From Epiperipatus broadwayi (lineage: Eukaryota > Onychophora > Udeonychophora > Euonychophora > Peripatidae), in assembly GCA_028023455.1 (NCBI GenBank), contig JAQFVV010006272.1, positions 1,079,501-1,143,500 on the forward strand: a stretch of 64,000 nucleotides of DNA, written 5' to 3'. The position numbers and the translations under genes are program-made. Below, one piece after another: positions 24,761 through 36,355 of this stretch (within the stretch, counting starts at the first letter, position 1; each line of letters starts with the position of its first letter). Below the pieces are notes generated by a model, which worked only from the letters and a program-made list of their open reading frames with translations, had not been told where the DNA came from and made no database searches.

Positions 24761-26421
24761 TGTACCGGGTCGAACCACTGAAACCACTTACTTATATGTA
24801 TATATAAGTTTTGGCTGGGTTCAAACTCCTTCATAATACATTTATAATCTTATAAATGTTACGTGAATGAACCGGCACATTCGAGCAAAATGGGAGATCT
24901 TATTGATAGACTAACTATCAACAATGACCCACCTTGGCTGCTAGATTCAAACCCCTACTATCCAAATAGTTTATTTGTTTTGGGGTAAACCCCGGGGCGC
25001 CAGCTAGTCTGATGACTAACGTATTCGGGCAGTAGGCTCATAATCCAGTGCTCGAAACATTCCCTAAAACTAGCTCAGTCTAATTTTAATTCAATAACAA
25101 AATTATACAAAATTATTGGGGGAAAGAATTAATAAAAAATTGGTAAAAAGAATTGACCGACAAATAAAGTTTAAGTTTAAAGACATTTTATTTTAATTAA
25201 CATTAATTAAGTTTAAAGATAATTTATTACCCACATTAATTGACTAAATTTAAACATCTTTATAAATCTAATTTAACACACACACATTTTTAAAGTAACA
25301 CATTATAACATATATCTGGTGAAAAGCATAAATAATATGTGACATCGTTAAATTATCTTACATACACACACACGCACATCAATAGTTCATTTTATGCATG
25401 CTTAAGAGTTCAAATTACTTTACTCGGTAGGATTGACGAATTACAGCGGTGGCTACTATGTTTAAATGATAATAAATAAATGTTTACCTAGGATTTTTGG
25501 AATGTGAATATTGCTTGTTGTTGGCTGCTTGTGATGGAGTATATCTAACTGGTTAGATTTGGATGTTTCTTGAAGAGATTTTATGCAAATCCATTGGTTT
25601 TATTTCTGAAAACAGTTGAACGTTTGACGGAAGATTTCGGAGTTGTTACGCAGACATTATTTCACAGGCAGGTTTTGATGATCTTGTTGGACTAAAAAGG
25701 CTGAAGCACGAGCATATATTTCCAAAAGCAGCTCAACGATGCATTTTTGTTTCTGGATACATAATAGAAACTGCACTGTTGTCTGAACTGAAACAAGACT
25801 GTCACTGCAAACTAGACTGAAAAAACTGAACTGCGATAAAAAATCTGGCTATTTATGTATCCGAATTGTTTTCGTTTTAATATCCTCTGGCAATAGGTGC
25901 AATAGGTGTTGTTGAAATTCCATTAGTAATTAATCCTATGACATGTTTTTGAAGATTGTTTAATTAGTAGTAGCTTTCATAAATGAATTGTTTTTATATC
26001 TTTAATTAGTAGCCCACCACTGGTGTGGTTTTTTTAACTCTTTATTTAACTTAATAGCCATCATTGTGTTTTCCAAATATAATTTCTTTTTTAACTTTCA
26101 TTTATAGATATATTTTTTTAAATATTATTCTAACACGCATACATTTATTTACACTCGCACGCACATATATAATTTATTATAATAAGCTTGAATGAAAAGA
26201 GATTTATATTTTTTTAAATTTTGAATTACTTATTTTTACGAATACTAATTAAGAAAAACTTTACTTTCTTTTATAACACTTTTAGTTTGACTTTAAGAAA
26301 ACCCCCTTCCCACTTTTAATCTTTTATTTCAAACTCTTTTACGAAAGATTTTTTATTTTATTTTAATAATTTTTTTAGACAAAATTATTTTATATACATG
26401 TGCCAAATTGGCCTTGGCACA
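24761..26421. mobile_element. possible solo LTR (1661 bp)
   Basis: The segment starts TGTACCGGG and ends CTTGGCACA, giving TGT...ACA ends with a short imperfect inverted terminal repeat, and (AT)n flanks it on both sides. It is richer in GC than its surroundings, especially 24761-25080 and 25440-25880, and encodes nothing recognisable. These traits fit a solo LTR. The AT microsatellite on both sides means the short TSD expected of an LTR cannot be verified. tRNA-box-like words near 24825 and 24935 offer a SINE composite as an alternative. Confidence 0.35.
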
Positions 26422-26726
26422 ATATATATATATATCAATCACTAGATATTTTTGCAATAAGTTAATGTTTTTCCTCTTATGTATAAATCCTATTTAGTAT
26501 GTGTCCATAATTATAAGTAAGTCTAATAATCTATTAAGTAACTTAAAATATGAAGACACCCTTCAAACAATTTTTTTAAAGAAATGCATAACAAGACTAC
26601 ATTTATAATTTTACTTTAAATCAATTTTTTTTAAATAATGCCTAACAAAACTATATTGTAAATAAACTTTATTCTAACTTAAATCAAGCTTTGAAATGAA
26701 CAAAAAAAATTGTATGCATCACTTAA
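26422..26726. other. AT-rich spacer, no gene seen
   Basis: It begins with an (AT)n run. Nothing else is recognised. Confidence 0.5.
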
Positions 26727-27016
26727 AATAAATCCTAGATATGATATAGAATAAAATATCTTTATCTAACAACAAAATAATATATGACAATAGCTGTAAT
26801 ATAATCATAACATATAAAACCTCTTTTCTGCAATTTTTAAATTTTTGCCCTTTTCAATATGTCTTGGTTAACTACAAAAATGACCTATATTGCATACATA
26901 GTGGCACCTACCAGCTCTATATAAAATTAACACAAGCCTATAATTTATGCTTTAATATCTTTATAATAACACATATTATATAACCCTCCATTCATTTTTC
27001 ATTATCCAATTATTAG

Positions 27017-27298
27017 TTAAATTGACATTTTATAAATGTTCATACAATTATTTCTGTTATAATTAATGTAATTAGTTTCATATATCTTCCTTCTATTAAT
27101 TTCTTTAATATAATTTAATGGACTTACATTTATAACACAATCTATTCTATGTCCATATTTTAAGTAGTGAACATATAATGCAGATCTGTCATCTCTCCTG
27201 TTAATAGCATTATTATGTTCATTAGCTCTTTCTTCTAATTGTTTTGCTGTATGTCCATAATAATCCATACTGCAAACCCCACAAGTAATTTTATACAC
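27017..27298 (-). pseudogene. PLE GIY-YIG endonuclease domain (minus copy)
   Basis: This 93-residue frame starts YKITCGVCSMDYYGHT, the degenerate GIY-YIG pair. It goes on with KQLEERANEHNNAI, where the arginine of the GIY-YIG active site is expected, and ends with INRRKIYETNYI, which carries the conserved acidic residue. In PLEs this domain sits at the C-terminus, after the RT, and provides the nick for target-primed reverse transcription. Here it follows the RT piece directly but in another frame: the upstream frame ends at 27298, where this one begins. The domain itself is unbroken and may be recently inactivated. Confidence 0.85.
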
Positions 27299-28220
27299 TA
27301 TATCTTTTTGTATTTTATATCATCTTTTATTTTGTAATTCCCTACTAATATATCAAGATTTTTACTGTTTGACCATCCTATTTTAATATTTTTATCTATG
27401 TACTTTTTATTTTTTAATAATATATGATACATTTTAGGAACATATGAAAGTTTTACCTTTTTTATATTTTCTGGTTCACTATTATTACCTAAATTATGTT
27501 GTTTATAATCAAAGAATATATTTCTAATGCTTCTAGGATTATATCCATAACTAGTATATAACTTTATAAATTCCTCTTTTTGTAAAGTAGCTATCTTCCT
27601 ATCTGTGTTATATTTATCATTTTTATTTTTAAAATTTTTAATAACTGCCATTTTTTGTATCCATACCTGATGTGAATCCATAGAAATTACTTTCCTTAAT
27701 TTATATTTTTTAATGACGTATTTTAAGGTAATTATGTTATTATCATCTATCTCTATATCTAAATACTTTATTTTAACATCAATTTCTATAATTGTAAATT
27801 TTAAATTATTCATATTATTATTAAGTTAATTATAAGTTTTTTATATCTCTTTTATTACCAATTATTAATATATCATCAATATATCTAAAGTATTGTATTA
27901 TATCTTGATTTTCTATATTACTATTAATAATTTTCATTTCCACTTCATTGATAAATAATGATGACATTAATCAGCTAAGTGCACACCCCATTACCCATCC
28001 CTTATGTATACTCCAATATTCACTATTATATTTAAAATATATGTATTAAAATTAAACCTTCTATAATATTAATTACCTCTATATTATTAATATGCATATT
28101 TAATTTCTGTATTAATATTTCTATACTTTTTGTTCTTGGAATGGTAGGATACATCTTCTCAATATCCATTACAAATATACTTTGGTTTCTATTCAATTTT
28201 ATCATATTTAACTTATTTGT
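27298..28220 (-). pseudogene. PLE reverse transcriptase, C-terminal two thirds (minus copy)
   Basis: From about 28180 leftward the broken frames give FVMDIEKMYPTIPR (motif A region). The motif B and YVDD region follows in other frames (about 27830-27990). Then comes the intact 171-residue frame 27298-27813, with IKYLDIEID and SYVPKMYHILLKNKKYID. The order matches PLE RTs, which resemble telomerase in the palm and are followed by GIY-YIG. The N-terminal part is absent because the terminal unit joins directly at about 28226. Several frameshifts separate the pieces. Confidence 0.8.
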
Positions 28221-28225
28221 AATAA

Positions 28226-28690
28226 AACAGGCAAAACTCACTATACGTATTGCCACACACAGCAAGCTAAAGTAATCGATGGATAACAGAAGGCTTGTGC
28301 ACAAAATCTCCATCTAGTGCCTACTCATCCAATATCCCCACATTAGTTTCTGGCTTGTGGCCTTCGTCAGTGAGGAGCCTGGATCTGAGAGCACTGCACC
28401 TAGATCTTAGAATCTAATGCAACCCTCTAACAGCCACCTTTTATCTCCAATTAATTACAAAACTATGAGTCTTAAATTGAAAACATCTTAATATTTTCAA
28501 TCCAAACTCATTAGCTTATATAGTCATAAAGGTCTGAACTCAGTTTAGTATCTATACATTTTGGTGTCTTTGGTTCTTTAATAATCATAGCCACCAGTAT
28601 CCTATTAGGCAGAACTGGTTTTAACCCAATAAACATCACATGATCACCACTTCTTATGCTTGCTTCTAACTGTTATTAAAACAGGCAAAA
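28226..28690 (-). repeat. PLE terminal unit (pseudo-LTR) at centre of inverted pair
   Basis: On the minus strand this segment matches the 456-bp unit at 61-63.5 kb and the solo copy at 9.9 kb. Shared blocks are the KPVLPNRILVAM-type frame, the TATAAGCTAATGAG region, a hammerhead, and an AGTTTTGCC end. It joins directly to PLE coding sequence at about 28226. This is the key evidence that the ribozyme units belong to the PLE family. Confidence 0.8.
28327..28384 (-). ncRNA. hammerhead ribozyme, predicted inactive (PLE pair)
   Basis: On the minus strand CTGACGA (28370-28364) is followed by stem II GGC/GCC, GAAA and a strong stem I (TCCTCA with TGGGGA, then ATCC with GGAT across an internal loop). 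The CTAGTC of active copies reads CTAATG here, so cleavage position 17 is G and the short stem III is weakened. Position 17 must be A, C or U, so this copy should not cleave. Confidence 0.8.
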
Positions 28691-28817
28691 TCTCTATATG
28701 TATTGCCTTCTGGCATCCATTAATTTACTCTAGTTTTCTGTGTGTGACAATACATATAGCGAGTTTTGCCTCTTTTAATAACAGTTAAAAGCAGGCATAA
28801 GAAGTGGTAATCATGTG
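28636..28817. repeat. long imperfect hairpin in PLE centre
   Basis: About 70 bases at 28636-28703, from CATCACATGATCACCACTTC to the ATATGTATTG region, pair imperfectly with 28748-28817. It is the counterpart of the 5' foldbacks at 10272-10405 and 61120-61209, but longer. The loop contains a CTGGCATCCATTAATTTACT-type sequence shared with the other units. Confidence 0.8.
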
Positions 28818-28841
28818 ATGCGTATTTATATTTAACATATT

Positions 28842-29640
28842 ATATATGCATATTAATGATATAGAGGTAATTAATATTACAGAAGAAGGTTTAATTTTAA
28901 TACATATATTTTAAATATAATAGTGAATATAAGAGTATACATAAGGGATGGGTAATGGGGTGTGCACTTAGCCGATTAATGTCATCAATATTTATCAATG
29001 AAATGGAAATGAAAATTGTTAATAGTAGAATAGAAAATCAAGATGTAATACATTACTTTAGATATGTTGATGATATATTAATAATTGGTAATAAAAGAGT
29101 TATAAAGAAAACTTATAATGAACTTAATACTAATATGGATAATATAAAATTTACAATTATAGAAATTGATGTTAAAATAAAGTATTTAGATATAGAGATA
29201 GATGATAATAACATAATTACATTAAAAAACTAAATTAAGGAAAATAATTTCTATGGATTCACAGCAAGTATGGATACAAAAAATGGCAGTTATTAAAAAT
29301 TTTAAAAATAAAAATGATAAATATAACACGAATAGGAAGATAGCTACTTTGCAAAAAGAGAAATTTATAAAGTTATATACTAGTTACGGATATAACCCTA
29401 GAAGCATTAAAAATATATTCTTTGATTGTAAACAATATAATTTAAGTAATAATAGTGAACCAGAAAATATAAAATGGGTAAAACTTTCATATGTTCCTAA
29501 AATTTATCATACATTATTAAAAAAATAAAAATTATATAGATAAAAATATTAAAATAGGATGGTCAAACAGTAAAAATCTTGATATATTAGTAGGGAATTT
29601 TAAAATAAAAGATGATATAAAATATAAAAAGAGTATAGTA
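28842..29640 (+). pseudogene. PLE reverse transcriptase, C-terminal part (plus copy)
   Basis: The frame at 28955-29233 contains the motif B equivalent (MGCALSRLMSSIFINEME) and motif C (HYFRYVDDILIIGNK), then IKYLDIEID. The frame at 29253-29528 continues with SYVPKIYHTLLKK. Frameshifts separate the pieces and end the sequence before the endonuclease. The copy starts inside the RT, so it lacks motif A. It mirrors the minus copy closely, differing at scattered positions. Confidence 0.85.
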
Positions 29641-29923
29641 TATAAAATTACTTGTGGGGGTTTACACTATGGATTATTATGATTATATGGCAAAACAATT
29701 AGAAGAAATGGCTAAAGAACATAATAATGCTATTAATAGGAAAGATAACAGATCTGCATTATATGTTCACTATTTAAAATATGGCCTTAAAATAGATTGT
29801 GTTAAGAATATAAGTCCATTAAATTATATTAAAGAAATTAATAGAAGAAAAATATATGAAACTAATTACATTAATTATAACAGAAATAATTGTATGAACA
29901 TTTATAAATGTCAATTAATTTAA
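29641..29923 (+). pseudogene. PLE GIY-YIG endonuclease domain (plus copy)
   Basis: The open frame at 29654-29923 keeps DYYDYMAKQLEEMAKEHNNA and INRRKIYETNYINYN. The arginine of LEERANEH in the minus copy is methionine here (LEEMAKEH), which removes the expected catalytic residue. The glycine of YYG is also lost (YYD), and a frameshift disrupts the first beta strand. The domain is therefore more decayed than the minus copy. Confidence 0.8.
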
Positions 29924-30213
29924 CTAATAATTAGATAATGAAAAATGAATGGAGGGTTATATAATATGTGTTATTATAAAGATATTAATGCATAAATTAT
30001 AGGCTTGTGTTAATTTTATATAGCTAGTAGATGTCACTATGTATGCAATATAGGTTATTTTTGTAGTTAACCAAGTCATATTGAAAAGGGCAAAAACTTA
30101 AAAATTGCCGAAAAGTGCTTTTATATGTTATGATTATATTACAGTTATTGTCATATATTATTTTGTTGTTAGATAAAGATATTTTATTCTATATCATATC
30201 TAGGATTTATTTT

Positions 30214-31690
30214 TCATTTGCTAAAGCAACATAAAGGATTTATTCCTTGTATTTTAGATTACTTAAAATCTATTAAGCTCAATTTAAAAATGTTATAGCT
30301 TTATTCTAGCAGTCAACTGGAAGCAAAAAAAAATATCTATACCATTCTATTGAATATCTTACTTAAACTATATCTGTATATCAAAAAACAAATATACAAA
30401 GACTGTAAGTTAAATAAAAGCATTTAAAAATAATGTTACAATTCATACTGTTTTTTATTATTATCATACTTTTTTGATGTATATATTTATTTATATACAT
30501 GTGTAATATTGACAATTGTGCTATGATACAAATTAACATTGGTTAAGAATTTGAACTTCACACAATTTTTTGGGAACTAATCAAGAATGAAAAACACAGA
30601 TCTCTTAAAAGATGAATATGGTCTTTAACTTTTTATACTGTATTTATTTTATATAGTCCTTTCTTAAATGATTAATTAATTTTCACAATCACTTATTTCA
30701 TAACTATTCTAGAAGTTATTCAAAATAAAGGTCTATCATTTAACAACACAAAACATCAAATATTACAGAAGGTCTCCTAGAAAACAACAGGATTTTGTTG
30801 ATTTCCCAATTTGTAAAAGATTTTGTAATCCATTAATATTTGTTCCAATTGAAAAAAAAAAATCTAATATTCTTTTCATTATATGGATCATATATAAAAT
30901 AAAAGATTTTGTTAAAGTGCGTAGAAATGTCAATGAATTTTTCTTATTAAATTTTTCAAGCTAAATTATTTATCAAACTACTTAGACATTGATCTTAATA
31001 CATAAGTATTGCTTTGCAACTAATCATTTTAAGACATCTTATTCACATCAGAAATATATATATATATAATAATATAATGATGGTTATCATTTGATAATTC
31101 ATTTTTATCCTTATATTTTACATGACTAAATTTCAAAACATATACTGGCAAGTTATAAATAGACTTCTGACAAAAAATTATAAATTTAGTTTCTACTATG
31201 AATAATTGATTCATAAAAAACATTTATGGTTATGGAAAAGTTATGAATCTAGCAAAAATAAAGATAAATGCTGGATTCAATGTCCAAAAAACATTATATC
31301 TTCTATTATGAAGGTTGCCTCATATTATTATCCTATTGTTTTTATAGACAAAATCAGATTAATCAGGTGTATTTATTATAATAGCCAGATAACCAATAGT
31401 CAACAATATTGAATATTAGTTGGGGTAGCTAAAGGACATGCACCTAAAAAACAAGCAAACTAATAACCTGAATTAAATTCAATATTCATTGGTACAGGCC
31501 TAACCATAGGTCAAAAATCTTTGTTGGAAGATGTGCTAACCACGATATCATGAATTCTTTCCTAATATGTATATTTTTATATGTGATAGATTGCATTTTC
31601 ATTTATAAACACCTAAACTATAAAAAGTATTAAGCAAACATTTATTATTAGCTACATAATCTAAATTTTAATCAATCACAACTGTATTTT
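30214..31690. other. AT-rich intergenic DNA, no gene seen
   Basis: No supported gene. Short open frames near 31029 and 31206 have no motif. A (TA)n run lies near 31057-31070. Confidence 0.55.
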
Positions 31691-31880
31691 TGATGTAGTG
31701 GTTAGCACTTTTGACTATCATATACATTTTTAGGTCACAAACCAAGTTAAGATTTCATAGAGATAGTCAGCCGATAGATAATCTAGCTAGTTATCCAATG
31801 GTAGTTATTAAATGATTATGTAACAATTTTTAGCTAGAGAATAAAAGTCACTAGCCAACCTAATTTGATCAAATGAGTTT
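31691..31880 (+). mobile_element. possible tRNA-derived SINE
   Basis: TGTAGTGGTTAGCAC (about 31694-31708) fits a pol III A box closely. AGGTCACAAACC (31732-31743) is a poor B box about 37 bases further on. An unknown body follows. No second copy with the same body was found in the window and no TSD was seen, so the call is tentative. Confidence 0.4.
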
Positions 31881-33174
31881 TAAATATGTTGACTGTAAAA
31901 TGAAAAAAAAAATTATGGTAATCTAGACCTTTATTACAGGTAGGAATATTACACTATAGTGAAGTTACAATATAAAATTATTGAAAGTCATCTTACTTTC
32001 ATTATTATTAATTTTTATGTTTCAATCAATAAACTATCAAATAAACTCCAAGGATTAAATTTAAAATATGACAATTTATGCTATCGGCAGATATTTACTT
32101 ATCTTTCAGAAACTTTAAATCTTAAAACACACACACACACAATAGCTAAAAAGTATGATGAGAATAATTACGAAAATATATTTAACAGTTTGACAAATTT
32201 GTTAAATAGTTCATTAGATTTATAAAAGTTTGCACACACATGTCCAAACTCCCATACAATAGCAAAGAAATAGAATTTATTGGATTGAAAATTACCTTCT
32301 TTCCCTTTCCATCTATAGCTAAAATTGATTTAGAATCATCCCTGGAGAATCAGTTTTTATATATATAAAATAAAGCTAACCAAAATTCATCAAGTGGAAC
32401 TGATTTCTAAATGCGTGTCAACATTGAATGAACTTCTTCAAGAGTCAAAAATATGATATAGCTATCACGTATCTCCAGATAATTCTTCACAATGTTATAA
32501 AGAATATAAATTGTTAAAAAAAATAGGAAGAAATAAAAAAAAAGGTTTTTCCAAAAATTCAGTAATAATAATAAAATATTAATTTAAATATTTTTTCCAT
32601 AAATTAAATACACTTACATATATATACATGTCACTACAATTATTAAAATTATACATATAGAAAGAAAATAATAGTAATTATGCGTGTTTAGTATGTCCAT
32701 TCAAATGTAAACGAAAGTATGTATATTACTTCTAATGCAATATGGTATATTCTAATAAAATAAAATACTCATGAAACATTAAATAATAAATAAAAATAAT
32801 GAAGAATGAAAAGACATATTAATGTCTTATATTATTTATTTTAACATGTTAAATGTAAATATTTAATTTAAGACATATAATTTGATATTATATAAAGTAT
32901 ATAGTGAAATAAACTCGTTTTAAAAATATATTATTTTATTTGTAAAATAAAGTTTTAATATGATAAATAAAAAGAATGATAGAATACATATATAGAGAGA
33001 CATAATCTTACAATTGATATAAAAAGTAGTCTAGTATGCATAAAAAATAGGAATGAAAAGTGATAGTTTATCAATTTAACATCATAAAAAATAATTGTTA
33101 TAAAAACAAATAGTAAAGACTAGCAGCAATGTATATATATTGAGTTTACAAGGATTTATTTTTTTTTTTTTAAT
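31881..33174. other. AT-rich intergenic DNA with (CA)n microsatellite
   Basis: It contains (CA)n at about 32127-32141 and a poly-T run near 33160. No supported gene. Confidence 0.55.
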
Positions 33175-33363
33175 AACTCTGCATAATCATTTGTAAAACC
33201 ATCTACACGAACTGCAGAGCCGTTTTCCGGAAGTGACAATCCAAGCAGATCGTTCAATATTAAAATACTAAATTATAATAGTTTTTTGAATTTTTTCACC
33301 TACAGAGAGGTGGAGATGATCAGGTAAACATTTAACTTTTGTATTTATTAACTAAAATATAAA

Positions 33364-35415
33364 ATGGATAGGGCACTTAGTTTTCCTGATCAGAAAATAC
33401 CGAAACCAAATAGAATCATGAGATTGCTTAGCGACCATAATGTTAGAAAAGTATTTGAAAAGCTTAACACGAGCCCTCAAAAAGAAACAATAGAAAATAC
33501 TCCCAGTAAAACCAATCAAGCCTACTTTTTCCGTAAAGAAACCTTTTCAAGCCAAATGATCGACTCCGAATTAATATTACAAGCTCCCTTTGGAGATATA
33601 AATAAAAATGCAAAGCCTCAATCTCTTTCCGACAAATTCATGTCGTTACAACAAAGTAGTCGAAAAAATGTAGACTCGTTTTCTAATACGTTAAACCATG
33701 ATTGAAGTTACAGCCAAGCACTAAACGTACAAAAACCTTATCTACTAGAATTTCCCAGTCTTAAACCCAACTCTGACATAGAAAGACTACAGTTCAGTAA
33801 TAACACAATGTTAAACCATAGTATAAGTTTTAACAGTCAATTGCAAAACACATTAAGTCCAACAATTCAAACAAGCAATCAATCATATGCGACAGCATTT
33901 AGCAAAAACAAAACTAAAACTACAAGTTTAATAACAGGTGAATCTACCACACAATCAAACATCCTCGATTTTGTGGAAGAAGAATATTACTCATCCAACA
34001 ATAATGAACATAGATCTCAAGCATTTCCTCAAAATCCACAAACAAGCATGAATAATCATCATGAAATAAGTCAGGAATTCAATTCCAGAATACCTCCACT
34101 TTTGTTCAACTCTTTCTTACATTACCATAGTGATCTTACTTTAATCTTAACCACTTCTAATGATTACTGCAACTTGTTCACATTCCCCACAGATGACTTT
34201 TTTGAGCTCATCAAAAGTCAACAATTAAGTGACTCAGTAAAAAGAATATATCACCATCCGAACAAAAGATACTTAGTAATAGAGATTTACAATATATTAC
34301 AAAAAGAACAATTTAAAAGAAACCAACTTTACCTCAAAAATAGATATCTCATAAAAATAGACATGAACAAACCCAGAATTATTCATGGATTAGCACAAAA
34401 TTGCTATTTAAATTTTAATCAAAATGACCTTCAACGACTTCTAGCTAAATTTGGAAATATTACAAATTTCAAATTCATAACAGAAAAGAGAGTAGGCATT
34501 GAACTGCCCTCAAACAATGCAGTGTTCTCGCTTAAATTAAACTTAGATTATTCTCCACTAGACATTCCGGTTACACTAGATGAGGCAAAATTACCAATTT
34601 TCATCTTGATTCGAGGTGTGCAGCCTCAGTGTTTCAGCTGTGGGGAACGTACTCACCCTCTAAACGCATGTCCAAAAAAAATATGTACACAATGCAATTT
34701 AAATTTGTCTAGAAATCATAAATGTCCAAAAAAAACTTTAAACCCTCAATTCACATCAATTCAACAGACAACTAATACAAGCAATAATGAACAAGATCAA
34801 GTCAATGAAGACAGTATTGAAATCTCACAAACATCAACAGACGCCATAACCCAAGAGAAAATAAAAGAAGGCTGTGGGAACACTATTACATTGCAACATA
34901 CCCACACAGCTTCTGAAAACCATTCAACAACTGGATCAAATCATGAAACACAGACACATCAAGAACAATAAACAATAATTAAGCAACAAATACCAAAACA
35001 ATCATCTCTACAAATTAATCTGAAAAGTCAAACAATACGGAACAACAAAAGAAAAACACAAGATTCATCTGAATCGCAGCATGATGAAACAACCAACTCA
35101 ACTGCAGAATCTGATCTTGATACCAACTACTCGCAAAACTCCTCAAACAAAGCATTCAAAAGTAGAAGTAAGCAAGAAAAGAAGAGAACAAAAAGAAATG
35201 AGTCTCAGAATAACTCAACAGAGAACCAATCTACAGATTCACTAAGTACATCATCTCAAAAAGAAAATATGAACAACCCAAATACAAATTCTCAAAACAA
35301 AACACTAGACCAAGATAAAACAAAAACAACAGTATCAAATTGGGATATTCTGACTCAAACAGCACAAGTACTTGAGGATCAACTAATCTTATTGGATGAC
35401 GAGTTAGAAGAATAA
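33364..35415 (+). pseudogene. LINE ORF1 with CCHC zinc knuckle, two in-frame stops
   Basis: One frame runs from ATG 33364 to TAA 35413-35415 (683 codons), interrupted only by TGA at 33703-33705 and TAA at 34969-34971. The N-terminal half is polar and low in structure. Around residues 220-310 lies a folded-looking region with RYLIKIDMNKPRIIHGLA. A zinc knuckle follows (CFSCGERTHPLNAC, the CX2CX4HX4C pattern) with more Cys-His pairs in CTQCNLNLSRNHKC. The C-terminal third is serine-, asparagine- and lysine-rich and ends in an acidic LLDDELEE. ORF1 proteins of this kind bind the element RNA. Only two stops in 2 kb suggest recent inactivation. Confidence 0.8.
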
Positions 35416-35446
35416 AGCAATCTCCACACCGATACATAATCGAACA

Positions 35447-36355
35447 ATGCATCTAAAAATTGCTGGAATTAATGTGAGAGGGCTCAATTCACTGGATCGG
35501 GTCCATGCAATCAAAAATTGGTTGAACAAATCAAACTTACACATTGTATGTTTTTCCGAGACCAAGCTACATTTTCAGTCCAATATTAAAATACAGCAAT
35601 TAATGCAACAACATGGTTAGTTCCATTATCTACCCTCGAATACTGCCTCTTCTGGAGTGGCATTCCTAATCAATAAAAAACTGAAATATCAGCAACTAAG
35701 AACTCTTCACATCAGCAAAGAACTTCTATTTATTAACATCACTATTAATAATAAGCCCATAAACATAATTTACCTTTATCTCAAGAATGATACTGATCTA
35801 ATTCATGCAGTGATTAATAAAATTAATGCCCTGCTTTCATCCAATAATTCACCCTCAATCTGCTTCGGGGATTTTAATATGACCTATCATCAGTTTACTA
35901 ACAAATACCTCCACTTATTCAACAAAGTTTTGCTATGTGGAGAAGGATACTTTCCTCCTCAATCATTCTCATTTTATACACAACACAAGCAATCGCTATT
36001 CCCCTGAACTTCATTATAACCTGCATGCCAAGCTGCAATTAGTGTCATTCTCAGACCACCTTGCTATAAAAATCTTGCTACAACTAGACAATATGATAAG
36101 TCTTTCAGACCACCCAAAAACTATAAGACTTTTGAACAAAGCCACAACACTGGAATGGATATTCTCAGAAGCATATATCCTTCTAAATAAAATACCAGTA
36201 CTTACTTTTCCACCTGTGCAAGCATGGTCTGCTTTCGTAGGAATCTTGAGCACTCTCATTAACTTTCACACAAAAAGATCCAAAGGTCCAAATCAACTTC
36301 TAAAAGTTCACTACCCCTCTCAAGTACCAAAATTCAAGAAATACTGGAATTAAAA
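35447..36355 (+). pseudogene. LINE ORF2 endonuclease domain
   Basis: ORF2 starts at ATG 35447, 31 bases after ORF1 ends. It reads KIAGINVRGLNS (metal-binding Asn), VCFSETKL (catalytic Glu), then after one in-frame stop near 35618 GVAFLIN, and CFGDFNMTYHQ (the GDFN motif) near 35865-35895. A frameshift near 35940 moves the reading frame, and the terminal LVSFSDHLAIKI (SDH motif) is at about 36030-36065. These are the APE-type endonuclease signatures of LINEs. The linker to the RT follows, ending at a stop near 36352. Confidence 0.8.

Larger units (their letters stand above)
26727..30213. mobile_element. two Penelope-like elements head to head
   Basis: Two 5'-truncated PLE copies face away from a shared centre: a minus-strand copy (26727-28225) and a plus-strand copy (28842-30213). 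About 1.37 kb at 26727-28101 is the inverted repeat of 28842-30213. Each arm carries the RT C-terminal half, a GIY-YIG endonuclease domain and about 270 bases of 3' noncoding sequence. The centre (about 28226-28820) is a terminal unit with a hammerhead ribozyme in the minus sense and a long hairpin. Inverted partial units are a known habit of PLEs. Both copies carry frameshifts and are inactive. Related ribozyme units are at 9.9 kb, 56.9 kb and 61-63.5 kb. Confidence 0.85.

Noticed and set aside
24825-25060. tRNA genes suggested by several TTCAAA-CC words
   Set aside because: No cloverleaf could be drawn with proper acceptor and anticodon stems; the segment is treated as part of the LTR-like stretch.
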